In this document: piece after piece, positions 37,596-47,501 of the stretch
How the letters are laid out: each line of letters begins with the position of its first letter
Position numbering within the stretch: the first letter of the stretch is position 1
DNA from: an uncultured Bacilli bacterium
GTDB lineage: Bacteria; Bacillota_I; Bacilli_A; RF39; UBA660
Assembly: GCA_910583685.1 (NCBI GenBank)
Contig: CAJTXY010000004.1
Coordinates: forward strand, 1-62,053
Reading direction: 5' to 3'
DNA length: 62,053 nucleotides
Made by a program: the position numbers and the translations under genes
The notes under the pieces: model-generated
The model's database searches: none
What the model was told of the DNA's origin: nothing
What the model saw: only the letters and a program-made list of their open reading frames with translations

Positions 37596-39734
37596 ACTTT
37601 TTGTTAATTCTTGTTCTGTGTCCATTGAACTGGCAGCAGCCATCTCCTCTACATAATTATCGATGTATGCCTCTGCAGCAACTTCACTTTCTTGAATATT
37701 ATATTCTTCCTCAGCAAAGTCATAATCATTCTCTAAAACAGCTGGATCAGGCAATTCTCCTTCACTACTTCCCGTACCATCTACAATAAGATCAACAGTA
37801 GAATCAACTAAGTTTCCTTCGGCATCTTTATTCTCTTCAGTAAATTCAGTTCCAGAGCCTAGGTCATCTTCCGTAATACTTCCTTCGCTATTAGCCTGAT
37901 CAAGTGTTTCTTGATATTCTTGATCCTTCTCTTCTACTTCCTTATCAAGCTGTTCCTTCTCTACATCCTCTTCTTCTTGCATCTGTTTTTGAGTCTCCTC
38001 AGCATCAGCTTCTGCCTTTTCCTGAGCAACTGTATTTTCCTCTTCTATTTTTTCATCGTTTTCTCTACTATCTTCTTCTGGTAAGGATTCCTCTTCACTA
38101 GTATCATCTACGGAGTCTACCCATTCTATACTTTCTTCCTCTTCCGAAATCTCATAATATCTTTCTGAAGTCATCGGCATAGAAACACTTTCAACAGCAA
38201 TATCTTCAGGCACTTGATAAGCAGCACTCACCACATAATCTGAAGTAAATACTTTATCATCAAGATTACCAACACGTTGATTAATCTTATTATTTAGGTT
38301 CCTAAAACCTTCATTCAAGTCATTATTAAGAATCTCTTTTAATGATCGATTATAATCATTCTCATTTTCATTATCAATAAGGGTACCTACTTTACTAGTT
38401 CTAGTGCTAACATAATCATTTACTAAATAACCAGTAGCAGCACCACCAATACAAAGAGCAGCAATACCAGCAGCAATTCTAGGATGTTTCATAATCGCTT
38501 TTCCCAACTTAGACACTTTCTGTGAAACCCAATTGATAGCGGGACGAAAAACATTGGCAATTGCATCTTTAACACTTGTTGCTCCAAGAATCATATAATG
38601 CTTTAGCCTTTCCAATCTAGAAAGATTTTGTGGTAAATAGCTCATAAAACTTTTTACTGTAGAAAAAGTAGAAAACTGTTCTTCAAATTCTTCAGCAGTC
38701 AAGTCAGAAACAATTCCTTGCTTAATGGCATCCTCTATTGACATTTTTTCACCAGTGGCTTCTTCTATAGCACTTAATAACTCATCTTCATAACTACAAT
38801 CTCCATTAGAAACTTGAATATTTTTAACTTGGCCATCGTCATAGAAAACACAAGCCTGTTTTACTTCCCTTACCTCATCATAATATTCTTGATGAAAATG
38901 ATACATTACTATTTTAGAAACCTTACTCACTTCCTCTTTTTCATAAAAAGCAACAGAGATTAGACCTTGTTCAATAGCCTCTTCTAACTTCATATCATTT
39001 TCATTTAAAAAATATCCAACATCCACATATGCTAATTGATTAAAATTCCCGTCTTCTAAAATACTCGAAACAACCTGGTTCCCATTTTTATCACAGAAAC
39101 TAAAAACTGCTTCATTTTGATTAGCTAAAAGACCATCAAGAAAACTACATTCTTTATAAATCTCTGTTGCATAAGGTATCATATTTTCGGAACCAACGGA
39201 AATGCGAATTTCCTGAGCAGCCTCAGGAAAAGGCATATTCTTCTCTCGTACTTTCATATAAACATAACCACAAACCCAAGGATTTATTTTTCCATTTTCA
39301 TCAAGCAGAAGTACAAACTCATCAGTAGACATACCAGAATGTCTAAAAATCAATTCTCTTGCATCAGCAATTTCTCTTTCATCAAACTCAAACAAAGGAG
39401 GCTCTTCCACTTCTTCTACTGAAGTAGCAATAACTTCATCAGCTTCTTCCTCACTTTGCATACCTTGCATACTACTTATTTGCAACTTAAAGTCTTCCCA
39501 CAAATCATCTGGCAAATCACTTTCTGCTAAAACATCGCTGCCTTCTTCTGCAATACGATTTTTAATATACTCAAGTGTATATTGATTGTAATTTCCTTTC
39601 TCATCAAAAAGTGGCATAGAAGAAACTCCTCGAATATCTTCTGCAAAAAAGACTACTTTCTCACTTGTATCTCCATTTTCATGTACATCCTGATTAGTAA
39701 GCAAAAAGTTTTTTCCTAAATCTTTAAAATTCAT
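37584..39734 (-). CDS. Large anchored protein with an acidic tail
   Basis: A 716-residue protein. The N-terminal ~380 residues contain several similar units built on a turn such as FDEKGNYNQYTLEYIKNR or LDENGKINPWVCGYVYMKVR followed by helices. A basic region and one membrane helix (AAGIAALCIGGAATGYLV, about residues 411-428) follow. The C-terminal ~280 residues are Glu/Asp rich and low complexity. It has no N-terminal signal peptide, so orientation in the membrane is uncertain. It is co-transcribed with the 472-residue gene 22 bases upstream. No family is recognised. Confidence 0.7.
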   Translation of the reverse strand: MNFKDLGKNFLLTNQDVHENGDTSEKVVFFAEDIRGVSSMPLFDEKGNYNQYTLEYIKNRIAEEGSDVLAESDLPDDLWEDFKLQISSMQGMQSEEEADEVIATSVEEVEEPPLFEFDEREIADARELIFRHSGMSTDEFVLLLDENGKINPWVCGYVYMKVREKNMPFPEAAQEIRISVGSENMIPYATEIYKECSFLDGLLANQNEAVFSFCDKNGNQVVSSILEDGNFNQLAYVDVGYFLNENDMKLEEAIEQGLISVAFYEKEEVSKVSKIVMYHFHQEYYDEVREVKQACVFYDDGQVKNIQVSNGDCSYEDELLSAIEEATGEKMSIEDAIKQGIVSDLTAEEFEEQFSTFSTVKSFMSYLPQNLSRLERLKHYMILGATSVKDAIANVFRPAINWVSQKVSKLGKAIMKHPRIAAGIAALCIGGAATGYLVNDYVSTRTSKVGTLIDNENENDYNRSLKEILNNDLNEGFRNLNNKINQRVGNLDDKVFTSDYVVSAAYQVPEDIAVESVSMPMTSERYYEISEEEESIEWVDSVDDTSEEESLPEEDSRENDEKIEEENTVAQEKAEADAEETQKQMQEEEDVEKEQLDKEVEEKDQEYQETLDQANSEGSITEDDLGSGTEFTEENKDAEGNLVDSTVDLIVDGTGSSEGELPDPAVLENDYDFAEEEYNIQESEVAAEAYIDNYVEEMAAASSMDTEQELTKSLTK

Positions 39735-39756
39735 AACCGAACCCTCCTAAATATAT

Positions 39757-41175
39757 TTATCCTTTCTTATTTCCTGTATAATGATAACCATTATTTAAAA
39801 GTGTGACATCATTATAACTACTCCATTTTGTATCTGTTTTTCCCTGATTAATAACACTTCTTGTTTTAACACTTTGATAGCATACCGTGCCATATAAAGG
39901 CTCTTTTCGAACTGCCTTCTCATAGGTTGTAACCGCGCCATAAATAGGCACTGTCTTTTTAGTAATTCCCACACAATTTACTGCCAAAGATTGATTGGCC
40001 AACGTTTTAATTGTCTGAGAAGAAATAGCATTAGTCACTGCACCAATCTGCCCTGTATAAGTATATACATCATATATTTTTTTAGGAGCAACAGAACAAG
40101 TACTATTACAACTACTAAAATCCGCTTGTACATATTTATAACGTGTCGTTAATGTATCATTAGGTGGAGATGCATAACTCTTTCTACCTTCATAACGCCA
40201 TCCCGAAACGCTTGCCTGATTAGCATTTGTTACATAATTGATTGTAGTATAAGGATTTGTGATAACATAAAGTGTATTATTGTAAGAAATGTAATCATAA
40301 TTGGCACAAACCTGTTGCTCATAACTGTTTAATTGCCGAAATTCATCCCTTCCAGCAACATACTCCTTATCATAAGTTCCAACCTTCTCTTTTCTCTTAT
40401 AAATCTGTACTTTTTTAACACAACTAGGATTACTATCATCACAACCATAAGCAGTAGTATTGCAACTTGCTCTCTCCCAGTTAGACCAACGAGACCAGTC
40501 AGAATACTTCGCCCCTGTTGTCTTTTGATACTCATACTGATACCCTGGCACAACCTCAGGAACAGATACAGGTGGTTCTTCTACCTTATGATCGACAGCT
40601 GGCAAAGTAGAACTAGAAGAATTAGTCGTAGACTTTCCTGTTCCAAAAGAAACCTCTTTTTTAGGCTTGGACTTTTCTACTGCAATCTCTGTTTCTTTTT
40701 TAGCACAAATATCAGAATCACAATATTCATAATTTCCCATATGTACTAGAACATAATCCTCTTCTTTACTACATTTTAAATTGACTTTCATCAAGTATTC
40801 ACTATCAAGTTTAGTAACTCTAACATAAGACTTTTTAATATCACAAGCCTTATTATGTTGATCCACAAGTGGTACAATGAGTTTTTTCTTTATCATCTCA
40901 GAAAGGTTAATCTCATCCTTCTCTCCTACCGCTTTAGGAAGTCTAGTTGCAGTATAATAATCTACTCCTACTTTCTGCATCTTACCCAAATTATCTAAAA
41001 AAATCTGGTTATTAAGCGGAGAAGAATCCTTTACTTTATCAATGTTGTCCACTTTTTTATAGGTAGTCTTAGGAACTAACCAAATAAGCAAAAACACAAA
41101 TATAACAACAAATATTAGCTTTAATAAAAATTTGCGAAGCACAAATCCCTTTGCTTCATACTCTTCCGTATACAT
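39757..41175 (-). CDS. Membrane-anchored surface protein with Trp-rich repeat motif
   Basis: A 472-residue protein. One membrane helix near the N-terminus (about residues 17-35, LIFVVIFVFLLIWLVP) leaves the rest outside the cell. Residues ~215-300 include YQYEYQKTTGAKYSDWSRWS and several Cys (CNTTAYGCDDSNPSCVKK), reminiscent of WSxW thrombospondin-type or related surface modules in gut Firmicutes. The remaining ectodomain is Tyr/Thr rich with paired Cys that could form disulfides. It is first in an operon with the 716-residue gene. The function is unknown, probably envelope related. Confidence 0.65.
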   Translation of the reverse strand: MYTEEYEAKGFVLRKFLLKLIFVVIFVFLLIWLVPKTTYKKVDNIDKVKDSSPLNNQIFLDNLGKMQKVGVDYYTATRLPKAVGEKDEINLSEMIKKKLIVPLVDQHNKACDIKKSYVRVTKLDSEYLMKVNLKCSKEEDYVLVHMGNYEYCDSDICAKKETEIAVEKSKPKKEVSFGTGKSTTNSSSSTLPAVDHKVEEPPVSVPEVVPGYQYEYQKTTGAKYSDWSRWSNWERASCNTTAYGCDDSNPSCVKKVQIYKRKEKVGTYDKEYVAGRDEFRQLNSYEQQVCANYDYISYNNTLYVITNPYTTINYVTNANQASVSGWRYEGRKSYASPPNDTLTTRYKYVQADFSSCNSTCSVAPKKIYDVYTYTGQIGAVTNAISSQTIKTLANQSLAVNCVGITKKTVPIYGAVTTYEKAVRKEPLYGTVCYQSVKTRSVINQGKTDTKWSSYNDVTLLNNGYHYTGNKKG

Positions 41176-41206
41176 AAAGATCCCCTTTCTGATCTAAGTG
41201 GCCTAT

Positions 41207-41235
41207 ATAATACCACAAATGTTTGATTTTGTCAA
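41207..41235 (-). promoter_or_regulatory. Promoter of the anchored-protein operon
   Basis: TTGACA (41230-41235), 17 bases, TATTAT (41207-41212) on the minus strand, followed by GGGGATC before the ATG of the 472-residue gene. It lies four bases beyond the Smr gene stop. Confidence 0.85.
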
Positions 41236-41238
41236 ATA

Positions 41239-41487
41239 TTACTTAAGTTTTACCAATGTACAACCAGGATTAAAAAAATCAATTTTATACTCTCTCACAG
41301 AGTGATGATACCTAAGTACTTCCTGTGTTGTCTTTCTAAGAATTCCACTACCAATGCCATGAATAATTACAAATTCCTTATTCTTCATTCTCACTTGATC
41401 ATCTATAAATTCTTCTATCAAGATTTTTGCATAAACTCTATCTAACCCGTGAAGATCCAAACTAGGCATTCTACTATATAATTTCAT
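41239..41487 (-). CDS. Smr-domain protein
   Basis: An 82-residue stand-alone Smr domain: SLDLHGL near the start, then IIHGIGSGILRKTTQEVL, then a final strand CTLVKLK. Smr domains bind or nick nucleic acids and occur as the tail of MutS2 or alone. Here no MutS2 is nearby. The start overlaps the end of the PfkB gene by 14 bases, so the two are co-expressed. The substrate is unknown. Confidence 0.85.
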   Translation of the reverse strand: MKLYSRMPSLDLHGLDRVYAKILIEEFIDDQVRMKNKEFVIIHGIGSGILRKTTQEVLRYHHSVREYKIDFFNPGCTLVKLK

Positions 41488-42379
41488 AGTCTTCTCTTAC
41501 CTCTAACACTTCTTTTAATGTCGGAATCGAAAATCTTCCACCAACTTTTAAAACAGATAACGCTCCCGTTATATTAGCAAGCCTCACCGCCTCATCAAGA
41601 GAATAATGATTTCCTAAAAAATAGGCAAGAGCCCCGTGAAAAATATCGCCAGCACCCGTAGAATCTACCGCTTTTACTTGAATACTAGGAATAATTTTAT
41701 AATCGTCACTTTTTACAAAAGCACCATATGCTTCCAAAGTAATAATAACAATATTTTGAAAATAATCCTCAAGTTTTTTATGGATTTGTGCCAAAAAAGC
41801 AATATCATAGTGATCAATTTTGGTTTTTGTAAAACTCTCAGCAAAATCCTTAGAACAAGCAAGTACCTTTACTTTTTTACCTAACAGTAAAGTGGATTCC
41901 TTTAAAGTACCAGCATCTAATATAGAAAGAGCATCTCCTTTAGCATTCAAAACTTTAAATGCAGCATCCATCTCATCTCCATCTACTAAAATCACATCTC
42001 CATCTACTAAAACTTCACTTTGTACTAAATTATTTTTACTACTATCTTTAGATGTAATAATAGTTCTAGAACCATTAGATCGATTGGCAACAATATAACT
42101 AGTTGACGTTTTAAAGTCTTCCCGTTGCTCTAAATAACAAATATCAACTCCAACATCTTGAAACTCTTTTTTTATTTGATCTCCATAATAGTCTTTTCCA
42201 ACCGCTCCAACAAAACTCGTATTAACTCCCCATTTTGCAAGCAAATACGCAGCATTACTAGCAGGCCCTCCACCACACTCTACAGTACTCTCAATTCTAT
42301 ATTTAGTATTCTCAGTAGGATAAGCCTCTACTGGTAAAGTAATATCATAAGATATATGTCCAACACAAATTGCTTTCAT
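41474..42379 (-). CDS. PfkB-family carbohydrate kinase
   Basis: A 301-residue cytosolic kinase. GGGPASNAAYLLAKWG (about residues 36-51) is the first PfkB signature, and AVDSTGAGDIFHGALAYFLG (about 235-254) is the second, with the catalytic Asp in GAGD. It phosphorylates a sugar or nucleoside using ATP; ribose, fructose derivatives or adenosine cannot be told apart here. A gap of 150 bases to the upstream gene contains a terminator, so it starts its own unit with Smr. Confidence 0.88.
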   Translation of the reverse strand: MKAICVGHISYDITLPVEAYPTENTKYRIESTVECGGGPASNAAYLLAKWGVNTSFVGAVGKDYYGDQIKKEFQDVGVDICYLEQREDFKTSTSYIVANRSNGSRTIITSKDSSKNNLVQSEVLVDGDVILVDGDEMDAAFKVLNAKGDALSILDAGTLKESTLLLGKKVKVLACSKDFAESFTKTKIDHYDIAFLAQIHKKLEDYFQNIVIITLEAYGAFVKSDDYKIIPSIQVKAVDSTGAGDIFHGALAYFLGNHYSLDEAVRLANITGALSVLKVGGRFSIPTLKEVLEVREDYEII

Positions 42380-42470
42380 AGTATTATCACCTATTATCTA
42401 TTATAACAATAAATAGAGCTCTTTAAAATAAGAAAAAAGATATTTTACAATATCAATAGACAAAAACAAA

Positions 42471-42511
42471 AAAATTGTTATCTCCTCATAGTAAGATAAC
42501 AACTTTTTATA
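42471..42511. terminator. Terminator of the secreted 211-residue gene
   Basis: TTGTTATCT / AGATAACAA forms a 9-bp stem (42475-42483 with 42494-42502) with A-rich and T-rich flanks on both sides, so it may work in both directions. It lies about 20 bases past the stop at 42531. Confidence 0.8.
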
Positions 42512-42530
42512 TAAATCCTAAAAAAGCAAA

Positions 42531-43166
42531 TTAATATGATTTTACTAAATTACCATTAACATATACATCTGTACGTATAAAAGGATCAATATTTGTCTCA
42601 AGATTACACTGATAGATCTTTTCAATATACGATTTTGTTGCAGCATCAAACTGTTCAACGACAGAATAATAAGTTAATTTATTATTTTTATAATATTCTA
42701 CTCTTAGTAAAGTAACATTATCATTTGCATAAATAGAAGTAGTTCTATCATAATAAATTGCTGGTATTACTGGCTCTATAGTAGTATTTGTCTTATTTTG
42801 ATTTTCTGTACTACCAGTACTATTTACATCCTTTTCTGAAATACTACTAGCACTTGGTTGTTTATAGGTATTATTATGATTCGTTGACTTTTCTGTCTTA
42901 GTAACAGTAGTTTCTTGCTTATCAACACTAGCTTCACTATTTTGAGAATTATCATCTGAATCTTTAACATCAGATAATGAAGTAGAATCGCTAGCAACCA
43001 CACTTTTATCTACAGTTTTAGAGGCAACTGTTATATCTTTCCTATTGGAAGACTGTGCTTGTTTAGCAGTAGTATGTACTTTATCAAAAATTGGTAAAGT
43101 CTTAGCAGAAACACCACCAACGATAACAACACCTGCAAATGCAATGATTAAATACTTTTTAAACAT
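42531..43166 (-). CDS. Secreted or anchored Ser/Thr-rich protein
   Basis: A 211-residue protein. MFKKYLIIAFAGVVIVGGVSA is a signal peptide or N-anchor. Residues ~30-130 are low-complexity Ser/Thr/Lys/Asp, probably a flexible wall-spanning stalk. Residues ~135-211 form a small folded domain (TSIYANDNVTLLRVEYYKNN, then SYIEKIYQCNLETN). The gene is monocistronic, with a strong SD (TAGGAGGG) and a TATAAT about 22 bases upstream of it. No family is recognised. Confidence 0.7.
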   Translation of the reverse strand: MFKKYLIIAFAGVVIVGGVSAKTLPIFDKVHTTAKQAQSSNRKDITVASKTVDKSVVASDSTSLSDVKDSDDNSQNSEASVDKQETTVTKTEKSTNHNNTYKQPSASSISEKDVNSTGSTENQNKTNTTIEPVIPAIYYDRTTSIYANDNVTLLRVEYYKNNKLTYYSVVEQFDAATKSYIEKIYQCNLETNIDPFIRTDVYVNGNLVKSY

Positions 43167-43262
43167 ATTTCATCCCTCCTAGTCACACATATTATAGCAC
43201 ATTTTTTAAAAAATACCACAATATAAAATTAATATTCTAGAGAAAAGATAGAGCGAAAAAGC

Positions 43263-45887
43263 CTAGTACTTTTCCCGAATAACAGCTTGTGCTGCTGCCA
43301 GTCTTGCTCCTGGTACTCTAAATGGAGAACAAGATACATAATCCAACCCGATTTTATGACAAAAGGCAATACTTTTAGGATCTCCCCCGTGCTCACCACA
43401 AATTCCAAGCTCTATATCTCTATTTTCATCTCGTGCAAGAGAAGCTCCCAAATGGACAAGTCTTCCAACGCCCTCTTCATCAATTGTTTTAAATGGATCC
43501 TGCTCTAAAATACCTTTTTCATAATAATCATTTAAAAACTTAGCAGCGTCATCCCTTGAAAATCCAAATGTCATTTGTGTCAAATCATTGGTTCCAAACG
43601 AGAAAAAGTCAGCTTCACTAGCAATTTCATCAGAAATTAAAACCGCCCTAGGCACCTCGATCATCGTACCGACTTTAAAAGAAACAGTAACAGCTTGTTC
43701 CTTCATAACCTCTTTTGCAGTCTCCAAAACAATATTTTTAACATAGAGATATTCCTTCATACTACCAATTAAAGGAATCATAATTTCAAGATTAGTAGCA
43801 AGCCCTTCCTTCTCAACCATAATTGCCGCTTCCATAACAGCTCGCGTTTGCATCTGGGCAATCTCTGGGTAAGTAATTGCAAGCCTACAACCACGATGTC
43901 CCATCATTGGATTAAACTCCTTTAAAGATAAAATTCTAGTATGAATCTCCTCCTTACTCATTCCCAAACTATCAGCAAGTTGCGAAATCTCTTCTTCCTT
44001 CTTAGGCAAGAATTCATGAAGTGGAGGATCTAAAAAACGAATAACAACAGACCGTCCTTCCATTGCCCGAAAAAGAGCAGCGAAATCTTCTCTTTGATAA
44101 GGCAAAATCTTTTCCAAAGCTTCCCTACGGGCCTCCTCAGTCTCTGATAAAATCATTTTTCTAAAATGAAAAATACGGGTTTCTTCAAAAAACATATGCT
44201 CTGTTCTACAAAGTCCAATACCTTCCGCCCCAAATTTACGAGCCTCCATCGCATCTTTCGGAGTATCAGCATTCGCTTTCACCCCCAAAACTCTAGTAGA
44301 GTCTGCCCACTGCATAAATGTCTCAAAATCACCTGAAATCTCAGGATCAACCGTTGCCATTTTCCCATTATAAATAAATCCAGTAGAACCATCTAAACTA
44401 ATATAATCTTCCTCGTGTAGAATAGTCCCATCTGCTAGACGAATCGTCTTTTTATTCGCATCAATACTAAGTTCACTACATCCAGAAACACAACAAGTTC
44501 CCATACCACGAGCCACAACTGCAGCATGAGAAGTCATACCACCACGAACAGTCAAAACACCCCTTGCCAAGTTCATTCCCTCAATATCTTCAGGTGAAGT
44601 TTCCTCTCGAACCAATATGATCTCTCTTTCTCCACTCTCATAAGCCTTAGAAACATCTTCAGCAGTAAAATAAATTTTACCACTAGCAGCCCCAGGAGAA
44701 GCGGCAAGTCCTTGAGCAATGACAGATGATTTTTGTAAACTCTCTTTATCAAAAGTAGGATGAAGGAGTTGATCAAGTTGATTAGCATCCACTCTTAATA
44801 ATGCCTCTTCCTTTGTAATAATACCTTCCTTTACCATATCAACAGCAATTTTAATAGCCGCTTGTCCTGTTCTCTTTCCACTTCTAGTTTGCAACATAAA
44901 AAGCTTTCCATTTTCAATTGTAAACTCCATATCTTGCATATCTTTATAATGATCTTCTAATACTTTACAAATACGTACAAATTCCTGATAATTCTCTGGC
45001 ATTACCTCATTCAAAGTCTCAATACTTTGAGGGGTACGAATACCAGCCACCACGTCTTCCCCTTGAGCATTTATTAAATATTCACCGTATAACTTTTTCT
45101 CACCAGTAGCGGGATTTCTAGTAAAGGCAACTCCTGTTCCTGAATCCTCCCCTCGATTCCCGTAGACCATTTCTTGAACATTAACAGCAGTTCCCCAACT
45201 TGATGGAATATCATTTAACCGCCGATAAGTAATTGCTCGCTCATTATTCCAACTGCGAAAAACAGCACTAACCGCTTCTAAAAGTTGAACCATTGGGTCC
45301 TGCGGGAACTCTTCTGAAGCAAGCCTAGAATATTCAATTTTATACTCATCAATCACTTCCTTCAAGTCTTCTGCTGTAAGTTCAGTATCTAACTGAACTC
45401 CTTTTTCCTTCTTTATCTTATCAAAAAGATGTTCAAAAGAAGACTTAGGAAACCCTTTAACAACATCTGCAAACATTTGAATGAGTCTTCGATAGTTATC
45501 ATATACAAATCTTGCATTCCCATCCGCCTCACAAAAACCAGAACAAACCTCATCATTCATTCCAAGGTTTAAAATAGTATCCATCATTCCTGGCATAGAA
45601 GCTCTCGCTCCACTGCGAACAGAAACCAATAATGGATTCTTAACATCCCCCAGCTTTTTACCACTAATCTTCTCTAGTGCCGAAATCTGATCACGAATTT
45701 CTAAAACCACATCTTCACTTAACTCTTCGTGATCTTGATAATACTTTAAACAAGCCTCCGTCGTTACTGTAAAACCTTGGGGCACAGGCAAACCAATAGA
45801 AGTCATCTCAGCAAGATTTGCCCCCTTTCCACCCAATAGATTTCGCATATCTTTATTACCTTCACAAAATGCATATACATATTTCAT
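43263..45887 (-). CDS. ppdK: Pyruvate, phosphate dikinase
   Basis: An 874-residue enzyme of full family length. The ATP-binding domain starts at GGKGANLAEM and includes VSVRSGARASMPGMMDTILN; the phosphohistidine is in GGMTSHAAVVARGMG (His about 454); the C-terminal PEP/pyruvate barrel includes GTMIEVPRAVLISDEIA, FFSFGTNDLTQMTFG and the catalytic Cys in GICGEHGGDP. It interconverts PEP and pyruvate with ATP/AMP and phosphate/PPi and is cytosolic. It is followed by the pyruvate kinase gene's terminator upstream and by its own SD (AAGGAGGG). It probably works with pyruvate kinase at the end of glycolysis in a PPi-using metabolism (inference). Confidence 0.97.
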   Translation of the reverse strand: MKYVYAFCEGNKDMRNLLGGKGANLAEMTSIGLPVPQGFTVTTEACLKYYQDHEELSEDVVLEIRDQISALEKISGKKLGDVKNPLLVSVRSGARASMPGMMDTILNLGMNDEVCSGFCEADGNARFVYDNYRRLIQMFADVVKGFPKSSFEHLFDKIKKEKGVQLDTELTAEDLKEVIDEYKIEYSRLASEEFPQDPMVQLLEAVSAVFRSWNNERAITYRRLNDIPSSWGTAVNVQEMVYGNRGEDSGTGVAFTRNPATGEKKLYGEYLINAQGEDVVAGIRTPQSIETLNEVMPENYQEFVRICKVLEDHYKDMQDMEFTIENGKLFMLQTRSGKRTGQAAIKIAVDMVKEGIITKEEALLRVDANQLDQLLHPTFDKESLQKSSVIAQGLAASPGAASGKIYFTAEDVSKAYESGEREIILVREETSPEDIEGMNLARGVLTVRGGMTSHAAVVARGMGTCCVSGCSELSIDANKKTIRLADGTILHEEDYISLDGSTGFIYNGKMATVDPEISGDFETFMQWADSTRVLGVKANADTPKDAMEARKFGAEGIGLCRTEHMFFEETRIFHFRKMILSETEEARREALEKILPYQREDFAALFRAMEGRSVVIRFLDPPLHEFLPKKEEEISQLADSLGMSKEEIHTRILSLKEFNPMMGHRGCRLAITYPEIAQMQTRAVMEAAIMVEKEGLATNLEIMIPLIGSMKEYLYVKNIVLETAKEVMKEQAVTVSFKVGTMIEVPRAVLISDEIASEADFFSFGTNDLTQMTFGFSRDDAAKFLNDYYEKGILEQDPFKTIDEEGVGRLVHLGASLARDENRDIELGICGEHGGDPKSIAFCHKIGLDYVSCSPFRVPGARLAAAQAVIREKY

Positions 45888-45988
45888 ATAAATACCCTCC
45901 TTATTATATTAGTATATCAAATCAATGCATAATACACCAGAAAAATGAAATCATTTGACATCCGTTCTAAAAAAGTGAATAACCAAAA

Positions 45989-46020
45989 GAAAAAGGACAA
46001 AAATTGATAATTTCTGTCCT
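45989..46020 (-). terminator. Terminator after pyruvate kinase
   Basis: A 12-bp stem with one mismatch (AGGACAGAAATT / AATTTTTGTCCT on the minus strand) with a three-base loop, followed by TTTTTC. It starts six bases after the pyk stop and separates it from ppdK. Confidence 0.88.
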
Positions 46021-46025
46021 CTCTA

Positions 46026-47438
46026 TTAACAAATTTCTTCAATCTTCATTAAATTAGTTACACGTGACTCTCCATTATTAGGAAAACCTCCTGTAATCAA
46101 TATAATATCTCCCTTTTCTAATTGTGTATACTCTCTTGCCTTTTCTACACTCTTTGTAAGAACTTCATCAGTAGAATTACATACAGGTAAAATAACAGGA
46201 TAAACACCCCAGTTTAAAGCTAGACGACGTCCTGTCTTTTCATCTGGTACCAAAGCAAGTATAGTAGCATCAGGTTTTAAATTACTAATAAGACGTGCTG
46301 TATACCCACTAATAGAAGCAGCACAAATAAGCTTAGCATTTAAAAGATTTGCACTTTCTACTACACAGTTTGCAATAGCCACTTGTGTATTAGGAAGTCT
46401 ATATTCCTTTTCTGTATAATTAAAGTTTGCATATGGTTCAGTTGCCTCACAGATTTTTGCCATTGCACGAACGGTTTCAATTGGATGTTTTCCAATAGTC
46501 GTCTCACCACTTAACATAACAGCATCACAACCATCCAACACAGCATTGGCAATATCACTAGTCTCAGCACGTTTTGGACGAGAGTTTTCCATCATAGTTT
46601 CTAACATTTCAGTAGCAACAATCGCAATTTTTCCCATTCTTCTACAAGTTCTAATCATATCTTTTTGAACAATTGGTAAAATTTCACTTGCCATCTCAGT
46701 ACCTAAATCTCCACGAGCTACCATAATACCTGCAGAAACTTCTAAAATAGACTCTAAATTCTTAATACCAAGTTCGCTTTCAATCTTACAAATAATCTGT
46801 AGATCTTCACGTCCATATTCCTTCAAAATTTCTTTAATTTCTAACACATCATCTTTAGACGATACAAAAGAAATCGCTAAATATTCTCCTCCATGCTCAC
46901 AAGCATATTTTATATCCTCACGATCAAGCTCACTAACATAAGGAATATCTAAAGAAACGCCAGGAACACTTAAACTCTTACGGTTTCCTAAAACTCCACC
47001 AGTAATAACTTTACAAGTAACACCATCTTCTTCTTTGCTAATCACTTCCATTTTCATCTTGGCATTTTCAAGTAAGATGAAATCTCCCACACTCAAACTA
47101 TCTAGAGCTTCTGGATGATTAACTGTAAAACGTTCCTCATTTCCAAGACAGTCTTCTTTCACAATACGAATTGTATTTCCTACAATAAGTTCAATAGAAT
47201 CATTTTCAAACATACCATTTCTAAACTCAGGACCTTTAGTATCCCAAAGAATAGCAACTGACTTACCAGTACGCTTACGCACCTCTCTAGTAGACTCTAC
47301 TGCTTTTTTTCTCTCTTCTAATGTAGCATGGGTAAAATTAATACGTGCAATATTCATTCCTGCTAGTACCATCTGTTCCATAACATCGGCTTCATTACTA
47401 GAAGGTCCAATACTACAAACAATTTTTGTCTTCTTCAT
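46026..47438 (-). CDS. pyk: Pyruvate kinase
   Basis: A 470-residue enzyme. KTKIVCSIGPSS opens the barrel; the B domain spans about residues 70-165; MVARGDLGTEMASE carries metal and PEP ligands; GCDAVMLSGETTIGKHP follows; the C-terminal allosteric domain is of normal length. The extra PEP-utiliser domain seen in Bacillus pyruvate kinase is absent. It makes ATP and pyruvate from PEP and ADP. It has its own promoter and terminator, next to ppdK. Confidence 0.97.
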   Translation of the reverse strand: MKKTKIVCSIGPSSNEADVMEQMVLAGMNIARINFTHATLEERKKAVESTREVRKRTGKSVAILWDTKGPEFRNGMFENDSIELIVGNTIRIVKEDCLGNEERFTVNHPEALDSLSVGDFILLENAKMKMEVISKEEDGVTCKVITGGVLGNRKSLSVPGVSLDIPYVSELDREDIKYACEHGGEYLAISFVSSKDDVLEIKEILKEYGREDLQIICKIESELGIKNLESILEVSAGIMVARGDLGTEMASEILPIVQKDMIRTCRRMGKIAIVATEMLETMMENSRPKRAETSDIANAVLDGCDAVMLSGETTIGKHPIETVRAMAKICEATEPYANFNYTEKEYRLPNTQVAIANCVVESANLLNAKLICAASISGYTARLISNLKPDATILALVPDEKTGRRLALNWGVYPVILPVCNSTDEVLTKSVEKAREYTQLEKGDIILITGGFPNNGESRVTNLMKIEEIC

Positions 47439-47466
47439 ATTTTCACTCCTCTTTCAAACAGATATA

Positions 47467-47495
47467 ATTATACAATAAAAATATCAATTTGTACA
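47467..47495 (-). promoter_or_regulatory. Promoter of pyk
   Basis: TATAAT (47467-47472) with TGTACA (47490-47495) 17 bases upstream on the minus strand, then a GAGGAG ribosome site before ATG. Confidence 0.65.
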
Positions 47496-47501
47496 TCATT
47501 T

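Noticed and set aside
40333..40749. 138-codon plus-strand reading frame inside the anchored-protein gene
   Set aside because: Antisense to a continuous coding frame, Ile/Ser rich, no ribosome site.
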